Notes under the pieces: model-generated | Databases searched by the model: none | What the model was told of the DNA's origin: nothing | What the model saw: only the letters and a program-made list of their open reading frames with translations | Shown here: piece after piece, positions 21,673 to 26,418 of the stretch | How positions within the stretch are numbered: position 1 is the stretch's first letter | Layout of the letters: each line of letters starts with the position of its first letter | Assembly: GCA_902489665.1 (NCBI GenBank) | Contig: CABUAT010000027.1 | Coordinates: 1-26,418, forward strand | Source: an uncultured Collinsella sp. | GTDB lineage: Bacteria > Actinomycetota > Coriobacteriia > Coriobacteriales > Coriobacteriaceae | DNA: 26,418 bases | Direction of reading: 5' to 3' | Made by a program: the position numbers and the translations under genes

Positions 21673-22749
21673 ATGGCATTCGATCCCATTCAAGAGGATT
21701 GCCATCGCCTCGTTCTTGAGGCCTTGCGCCGCGACAATATCCCGCTCACCGACGGTGCCGCCGTAGAGCGTCTGATGGAACAATTCACCCGCAACCCCGC
21801 ACCGCTCATCGTGCACGACCGCGACCGCGCCGGGCACCTCATTGCCAAGGTGGTCGAGGCCGTCGACTACCGCATTCCCTTTATCCCTGACGATACCCAG
21901 GCCGAGCAAGAAGAAGCAGCTGCCGAGAACATGCTCCGCGAGGCAGCCGCGCTCGATCCGGCCAACTGGGACGCTCAGCGCATGCTGACCGCCCTCACCG
22001 CCAGCTCCAACGAGGAATACGTGCAGTATCTGGTGTCCAAGTGCGACGAGGTGGAGCACGATCTGGCGCTCAAGATCGCCTCGGCGCAGGACCCCTACGA
22101 GCGCGAGGCCGCTGGCGACCTTATGCGCCGCCCCTACCTGCGCTGGCTTGCCGCCTTGGCATCGCGCGCGCTCATTAGCGGCCGCTACCGCATGTCGCTC
22201 GAAGCCGCAAACCGCAGCCTCGACTTTGCCCCCAACGATCCTGCCGGCGTCCGCCACACCGCAATGCTCGCCATGGCAAAGCTCGAATACCCCGCCGAGG
22301 AGCTCAAGCGCTTTCGCTCCGCTCACTCCGTGCCGTACCTCGCGAATACCCCGCTGCGCCGCCGCCCCAAAGATGCGGAGCGTGACTTGGACCCGTGGAC
22401 GCTCATCGCGCTGATGAGCGCAGCCTGGCGCGAGCTGGATTACGATGGCGCCGAGCACTACTTGCGCATCCTTGCGCGCTCGTGTCCGCACGCAGCCGAG
22501 GCGCTCTACTTCCAAACCGAGTTTCCCGATGGCGTCTATGCCCGCGTCAACGTGGGTGCGGGCTCCACCGACGAGCTTGTCCTCGCGCTGTCCGAGGCGA
22601 CGCCGGTACTGCAGGAGGGCCTGGGCGCCCCCGACAACGCCAGCTTTGCCGCCTGGGTCGCCACCAACGATATCGTGCGTTCCCAAATCGATGAGCGCAT
22701 ACTGCGGGCGGCCGAGCAGGGTTTGCCGTTTAAGGGAGGAGACCTCTAA
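21673..22749 (+). CDS. Helical-repeat (TPR-like) protein of unknown function
   Basis: The 358-residue protein is not one I recognise. It has no signal peptide or membrane helix and is rich in Ala, Leu, Glu and Arg. Helix pairs with TPR-like spacing are visible at about 100-135 and 165-225 (for example SLEAANRSLDFAPNDPAGVRHTA, whose A-x-x-x-L-x-x-x-P-x-D/N pattern is TPR-typical). An acidic N-terminal linker (TQAEQEEAAAENM) lies near 76-88. The start ATG has AAAGGAGG 4 bases upstream. Its stop codon overlaps the next gene's ATG (TAATG), so both are made from one mRNA, probably as partners. The gene precedes the MurT-GatD fusion in the same direction, but a link to cell wall synthesis is only positional. 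Confidence 0.75.
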   Translation: MAFDPIQEDCHRLVLEALRRDNIPLTDGAAVERLMEQFTRNPAPLIVHDRDRAGHLIAKVVEAVDYRIPFIPDDTQAEQEEAAAENMLREAAALDPANWDAQRMLTALTASSNEEYVQYLVSKCDEVEHDLALKIASAQDPYEREAAGDLMRRPYLRWLAALASRALISGRYRMSLEAANRSLDFAPNDPAGVRHTAMLAMAKLEYPAEELKRFRSAHSVPYLANTPLRRRPKDAERDLDPWTLIALMSAAWRELDYDGAEHYLRILARSCPHAAEALYFQTEFPDGVYARVNVGAGSTDELVLALSEATPVLQEGLGAPDNASFAAWVATNDIVRSQIDERILRAAEQGLPFKGGDL

Positions 22750-23792
22750 TGGATCCGAGCGTCTACATCCCCGCCTACCTGGAGCGCGCCTACGTTGCGT
22801 CGCACCCCGAACTCACCGATGCAGCACGCGAGCTTGTCCATAACGACGTGAGCGTCAACCCTCATAAGTATGCGCAGACCGAGCATGCCCAGGCACTGCT
22901 GTCCTATGCCGGCGTTCATCGCCACCTGCTCGACGAGCTCCATCGCATCGAGGACATGGGCAGCGACGAGGAGTTTGAGCAGACGCGCAACCGCCTGTTC
23001 GACGATATGCGTGATGAGCTGCTCAAGATCGTCCGCATCGATGCGCATGTCCTCGATGCCCAGCTGCTCGCCATCATTTTGGCGGACACGCCCGTCGACG
23101 CCTGCCTGGGCGATCTGATGAAGCTCGAGGCGACCACGGCCGATTACCTGCAGCAAAGCGTGCCCGGGTTCGACATGGAAGCCCCGCACTACTGGGCCAA
23201 TAATGTTTTGGCCGATGGTGTCACCGCAGCAGACCTTACCGTGAGCGAGCCGGCTCTTATCGGGTGGCTTCACACGCTCGAGGCCATCTCGCAGCTGTGC
23301 ATGGCGAGCGCCCGCTACCGCGCTGCCGCCAACTACGCCCGCCGCGTCCTTAAGGCAGAAGGCTATCCCACCCGAGCCGCAGGCACCGTGCTGCTCGCCC
23401 TCGCTCGTCTGGAAGACGAGGACGGCTTTTTTGCCCTGGCCCACCAGCTCGAGGAAGAGATCGGGGCTGACGCGCTTGAGAACTCTCCTTGGTATCTGCT
23501 CGCCCGCACGATTCTGCTGTTCAAAACAAACAAGATGCGCCCGGCGACACGCGCGCTGCGTGAGTTTGCCAACCGTTGCGAGGGCGGTGCGTTCTTCTTA
23601 CTGAACCCCATGTACCAGACACCGTACCTTCCCTGCCGGCCCGAGCCACACGATCCCTGGGATCTTTCGCACCAGGCTGTTTGGGAAGCGGACGGTATTA
23701 TCTCGGACACTCCCGACTTTGCCCCCTGGGCCAACGCCTGCGAAGATGTATCGCAGCTTGCCCAGGAATTTGCGCGCCGCTACGGATTTTAG
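22749..23792 (+). CDS. Second helical-repeat protein, coupled to the first
   Basis: The 347-residue protein is also unrecognised. Like its upstream neighbour it is cytosolic, acidic and helical. The two share a central layout: a tract of helical repeats (LEAISQLCMASARYRAAANYARRVLK, roughly 180-205) corresponds to ALASRALISGRYRMSLEAANRSL of the neighbour, so they look like distant paralogs. The C-terminal part contains NPWYLLAR-like and LLNPMYQTPYLPCRP segments without known motifs. The ATG at 22749 shares one base with the previous stop, with AAGGGAGGAG just upstream. After the stop, 45 bases separate it from the MurT-GatD gene, so cotranscription is likely. A TPR-adaptor or ST7-like role is possible but unproven. 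Confidence 0.75.
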   Translation: MDPSVYIPAYLERAYVASHPELTDAARELVHNDVSVNPHKYAQTEHAQALLSYAGVHRHLLDELHRIEDMGSDEEFEQTRNRLFDDMRDELLKIVRIDAHVLDAQLLAIILADTPVDACLGDLMKLEATTADYLQQSVPGFDMEAPHYWANNVLADGVTAADLTVSEPALIGWLHTLEAISQLCMASARYRAAANYARRVLKAEGYPTRAAGTVLLALARLEDEDGFFALAHQLEEEIGADALENSPWYLLARTILLFKTNKMRPATRALREFANRCEGGAFFLLNPMYQTPYLPCRPEPHDPWDLSHQAVWEADGIISDTPDFAPWANACEDVSQLAQEFARRYGF

Positions 23793-23837
23793 TGACGCAC
23801 TCGACCCGACCATGTCGTTTACGTTAGGAACGGTTTC

Positions 23838-26015
23838 ATGAACCTCCGCTCATCTCTTGCCTGCACCTCGAGCGATATCGCTCGCTGGGGGCTGCGCTCC
23901 GTCCTTAAGCGCCAGGGCGGCGTACTCCCCGGCCGCATCGCCATGAAGATCGACCCCGAGTTGCTGAGCGACCTCGCTGGCCTTGTCGACCGCAGCGTGG
24001 TGATTACGGGTACTAATGGCAAGACCACCACTTCCAACCTCATCGCCGACGCCGTTGCTGCCAGCGGTGCTGCCGTGGTGTGCAACCGTGCCGGCAACAA
24101 TATGGAGCCTGGTGTGGTAGGTGCTCTGCTCGAGGCCCGCGGCGGCCTTAAACACACCAGCAGCGGCAAGCGCGTGGGCGTTTTTGAGTGCGATGAGCTT
24201 TACACCGTACGCGTTCTGCCCAAGCTCAAGCCGACGTACTTTGTGCTGCTCAACCTGTTCCGCGACCAGCTAGATCGCTATGGCGAGATCGATCACACCC
24301 AGGAGGTCATCGCCCACGCGTTGGAGCTTTCGCCGGCAACGACGCTCATCTACAACGCCGACGACCCGCTGTGCGCCTCGATTGCCGCGCGCGTTCCCAA
24401 TGCGAGTATTGCCTTTGGCATCGACGGCGCCACCGACACCGAGTCCGACCGCATTAGCGACTCGCGCTTTTGCTCGCAGTGCAACGCCCCGTTGGAGTAC
24501 GACTACGTGCAATACGGCCAGCTTGGCGCATACCATTGCCCCTCGTGCGGTTGGGCACGCCCCGCACTGGTCCGCCGTGTGACGGGCGTGAAGCTCGGCT
24601 GCGACGGCTACGGCTTCGACCTGGTCTTTGGATCTGCGCCCGACGCGGCTGCCGTACACATCGCCACACGCTACAACGGTCTGTACATGGTCTATAACGT
24701 TGCCGCCGCCTTCTTTGCCGCGCACGAGTTGGGCGTGGGAACGGCGCTTCTACAGCCTACGCTCGATGCCTATGTGCCCGCCGGCGGACGCATGGGCCGC
24801 TGGGATATCGCCGGCCGCACCGTCGAGGCCAACCTGGCTAAGAATCCCGTGGGCTTCGATCGCCAGATCCAGTCCATTAAGACGGCGGGCGGCAGGCTCT
24901 GCGCTTTCTTCCTCAACGACAACGATGCCGACGGCCACGATGTATCGTGGATCTACGACGTCGACTTTGAGCGCATCGCCGACACGCCGGGTCTTGTCGC
25001 CTTTGCCGGAGGCACGCGCGCGCACGACATGCAGGTGCGCCTCAAGTACGCCGGCATCGATGCCGCGATTATCTCGGACGTCGCGCAGGCAATTGGCGCC
25101 GTTGCGGATGAAGCCGCAGGCGACACTTTCTATGCCGTCGCCAACTACACGGCCTTCCCGCCGCTGGTCAAAGAACTCGACGGGCTGAAGGGTGCCGATG
25201 CAGCCACGGTTGCTGCCCGCGCTGCAACGTGTGCCGATGGCAGTGCCGTCCCCGTCGGCATCGCGCCAGTCGAGCTTTCGCGCCCGCTGCGCATCGTCTA
25301 CCTGTACCCCGATGCCCTCAACCTCTACGGCGACGGCGGCAACGTTATCGCCCTCGAGCGTCGCTGCGCCTGGCGCGGCATCCCCGTTCGCGTGGACGAG
25401 GTCCGTATGGGCGAGTCACTCGATCTCACCGATGCCGATATCGTCATGATGGGTGGCGGCTCCGACCGCGACCAGCTAGCCGTGGCACACGAGCTGCTCG
25501 CCCAAAAAGACAAGGTCGCATCCTATGTTGAGGATGGCGGCTCGCTGCTCGCCATCTGTGGCAGCTATCAGCTGCTCGGCCGTTCGTACTATATGGGCGA
25601 GGATCGCATTGAGGGTCTGGGGGTCATTGCTGCCGAAACCGTACGCGGCTCCGACCGCCTGATCGGCAACGTAGCCGTCAAAACCGACCTGGCACCTGAG
25701 CCCTTTGTGGGATTCGAGAACCATGGCGGCCGCACGCTTTTGGACGCCGATGCCACGCCGCTCGGAACGTCCGTCGTCACGGGCACCGGCAACAACGGCG
25801 ACGATGGCTTTGAGGGCCTGATCTACAAGGGCGTCATCGGCACGTACCTGCATGGCCCGGCGCTGCCCAAGAACCCCGAGCTCGCCGACTGGTTGATCGC
25901 CCATGCCCTCGAGCGCCGTGGCGATGCACAGGCTGCCGCCCTGCTGCCGCTCAAGCCCCTCGACGACACCTACGAGCACGCCGCCCACGACGCCGCCATG
26001 AAGCTCCTCCCCTAG
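23838..26015 (+). CDS. MurT-GatD fusion: lipid II isoglutaminyl synthase in one chain
   Basis: The 725-residue protein joins both subunits of the enzyme that amidates the alpha-carboxyl of D-Glu in lipid II. MurT comes first. Its Mur-ligase ATP loop TGTNGKTT is at 57-64, and a Cys4 zinc ribbon has C212, C215, C234 and C237. The DUF1727 C-terminal domain has NPVGFDRQ near 336 and HDVSWIYD (368-374), whose Asp368 fits the MurT catalytic Asp. A linker of about 40 residues follows (440-482). GatD comes second, with YPDALNLYGDGGN (490-502), the nucleophile Cys574 in AICGSYQLLG and His672 in GTYLHGP. In Staphylococcus and Streptococcus these are two genes. There is no stop codon or frameshift in between. 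The enzyme is cytosolic or membrane-associated. The start ATG follows TTAGGAACGG. A repeat-type terminator ends the unit. Confidence 0.92.
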   Translation: MNLRSSLACTSSDIARWGLRSVLKRQGGVLPGRIAMKIDPELLSDLAGLVDRSVVITGTNGKTTTSNLIADAVAASGAAVVCNRAGNNMEPGVVGALLEARGGLKHTSSGKRVGVFECDELYTVRVLPKLKPTYFVLLNLFRDQLDRYGEIDHTQEVIAHALELSPATTLIYNADDPLCASIAARVPNASIAFGIDGATDTESDRISDSRFCSQCNAPLEYDYVQYGQLGAYHCPSCGWARPALVRRVTGVKLGCDGYGFDLVFGSAPDAAAVHIATRYNGLYMVYNVAAAFFAAHELGVGTALLQPTLDAYVPAGGRMGRWDIAGRTVEANLAKNPVGFDRQIQSIKTAGGRLCAFFLNDNDADGHDVSWIYDVDFERIADTPGLVAFAGGTRAHDMQVRLKYAGIDAAIISDVAQAIGAVADEAAGDTFYAVANYTAFPPLVKELDGLKGADAATVAARAATCADGSAVPVGIAPVELSRPLRIVYLYPDALNLYGDGGNVIALERRCAWRGIPVRVDEVRMGESLDLTDADIVMMGGGSDRDQLAVAHELLAQKDKVASYVEDGGSLLAICGSYQLLGRSYYMGEDRIEGLGVIAAETVRGSDRLIGNVAVKTDLAPEPFVGFENHGGRTLLDADATPLGTSVVTGTGNNGDDGFEGLIYKGVIGTYLHGPALPKNPELADWLIAHALERRGDAQAAALLPLKPLDDTYEHAAHDAAMKLLP

Positions 26016-26021
26016 CACCTC

Positions 26022-26060
26022 ACCACCACAAAGGGGACAGGCACCTTTGTGGTGGTTTTT
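26022..26060 (+). terminator. Terminator with conserved 21-base core (copy B)
   Basis: A 13-bp stem (26022-26034 with 26044-26056) has a 9-base loop and is followed by TTTT. Its core CAAAGGGGACAGG... (26029-26049) matches 17 of 21 positions of the hairpin at 18687-18707. It ends the MurT-GatD transcript. Confidence 0.85.
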
Positions 26061-26076
26061 CAGTTTGCCAACGATA

Positions 26077-26105
26077 TGTGAACGGCTAAAAAAGTCTGCT
26101 ATACT
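26077..26105 (+). promoter_or_regulatory. Probable promoter of tRNA-Glu
   Basis: TGTGAA (26077-26082) and TATACT (26100-26105) are 17 bases apart, and the -10 ends 10 bases before the tRNA 5' end. The -10 is good and the -35 poor. Confidence 0.5.
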
Positions 26106-26115
26106 CTTTCCCGCT

Positions 26116-26192
26116 GTCCCCATCGTCTAGCGGCCAAGGACGCCACCCTTTCAAGGTGGATATCGCGGGTTCGAATCCCGCTGGGGGCACCA
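26116..26192 (+). tRNA. tRNA-Glu (anticodon UUC)
   Basis: All arms can be drawn: acceptor GTCCCCA with TGGGGGC (one T-G pair), anticodon stem CCACC/GGTGG with loop CTTTCAA giving anticodon TTC, T-arm GCGGG-TTCGAAT-CCCGC, and D-arm with GTCTAGCGGCCAAGGAC. The sequence resembles actinobacterial tRNA-Glu. Discriminator A (26189) is followed by an encoded CCA (26190-26192). The 3' end from 26175 is repeated exactly at 26364. Confidence 0.95.
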
Positions 26193-26229
26193 TTTAAATT
26201 AAGAAGCCCGTTACCCCCGCGGTGACGGG
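26175..26229 (+). repeat. Direct repeat, left copy: tRNA-Glu 3' end plus terminator
   Basis: These 55 bases recur exactly at 26364-26418. They begin in the T-arm (ATCCCGC), run through the acceptor end and CCA, and reach into the terminator stem. This is the segment phage and ICE integrases use as an attachment core. Confidence 0.85.
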
Positions 26230-26235
26230 CTTTTT
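26205..26235 (+). terminator. Intrinsic terminator of tRNA-Glu
   Basis: AGCCCGTTACC and GGTGACGGGCT form an 11-bp stem (one T-G pair) around CCCGC, followed by TTTT. It begins 13 bases after the CCA end. Confidence 0.9.
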
Positions 26236-26363
26236 GCTACCGATATGCCGGGATTCGAACCCGACAGGGTGCGGAGCTGAGGAAACGCGCAAGCGTTTTC
26301 CAGCGCAGCACGCAAGGAGCGGAGCGACGCAGCGGAAGCGGGCGGCGCCAGCCGCACGCGGAC

Positions 26364-26418
26364 ATCCCGCTGGGGGCACCATTTAAATTAAGAAGCCCGT
26401 TACCCCCGCGGTGACGGG
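26364..26418 (+). repeat. Direct repeat, right copy, running off the window
   Basis: Exact copy of 26175-26229, offset by 189 bases and cut by the window edge, so the repeat may be longer. The 5' part of the tRNA is not repeated: the preceding bases (GCACGCGGAC) do not complete a T-arm. The 134 bases between copies are GC-rich, contain no gene, and hold an inverted copy of the 15-base T-arm sequence at 26249-26263. Confidence 0.85.

Overview
The window is a high-GC bacterial chromosome segment that looks like a gut Coriobacteriia genome, most likely Collinsella or a close relative. This rests on the GC-rich codon use, the mix of mannose-family PTS, LevR-like regulator, multiple iron-type dehydrogenases and a MurT/GatD lipid II amidation enzyme. 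No database search was possible, so the taxon is an inference.

Layout. Bases 1-56 are the tail of a probable sensor histidine kinase. Bases 57-770 hold no convincing gene but contain a reverse-strand terminator with no gene in front of it and a cluster of short repeats. Bases 786-2665 (+) are a small methyltransferase island with a different, clostridial-looking codon style. The second of its three methyltransferases is truncated and joined to the tail of a lost membrane protein. Bases 2761-10256 (-) are a carbohydrate operon. In transcription order it has a 913-residue LevR-like PTS-responsive regulator, then EIIB, EIIC, EIID and EIIA of a mannose-family PTS, then a cytosolic GH172 (DUF2961) glycosidase and a ROK-family sugar kinase. 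My reading is that the PTS imports a fructofuranose- or arabinofuranose-type oligosaccharide, GH172 opens it in the cytosol, and the kinase phosphorylates the free sugar. The regulator has lost the sigma-54 contact loop and the Walker B acidic pair.

Bases 10283-10940 look like decayed coding sequence. From 10999 on the content is mostly housekeeping: guaA (-), a type I asparaginase (+), a small XRE repressor facing an unrecognised 129-residue gene across a perfect 24-bp palindrome, a DUF1648 membrane protein, ychF, a four-cluster ferredoxin-like protein, two divergent glycerol-dehydrogenase-like genes and an iron-dependent alcohol dehydrogenase (all -). On the + strand follow two translationally coupled helical-repeat genes of unknown function and a single-polypeptide MurT-GatD fusion.

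The right end carries tRNA-Glu(UUC) with promoter and terminator. A 55-bp direct repeat of the tRNA 3' end plus terminator runs off the window edge, which looks like an integration or duplication scar. Two distant hairpins share a conserved 21-base core and may belong to a dispersed repeat family.
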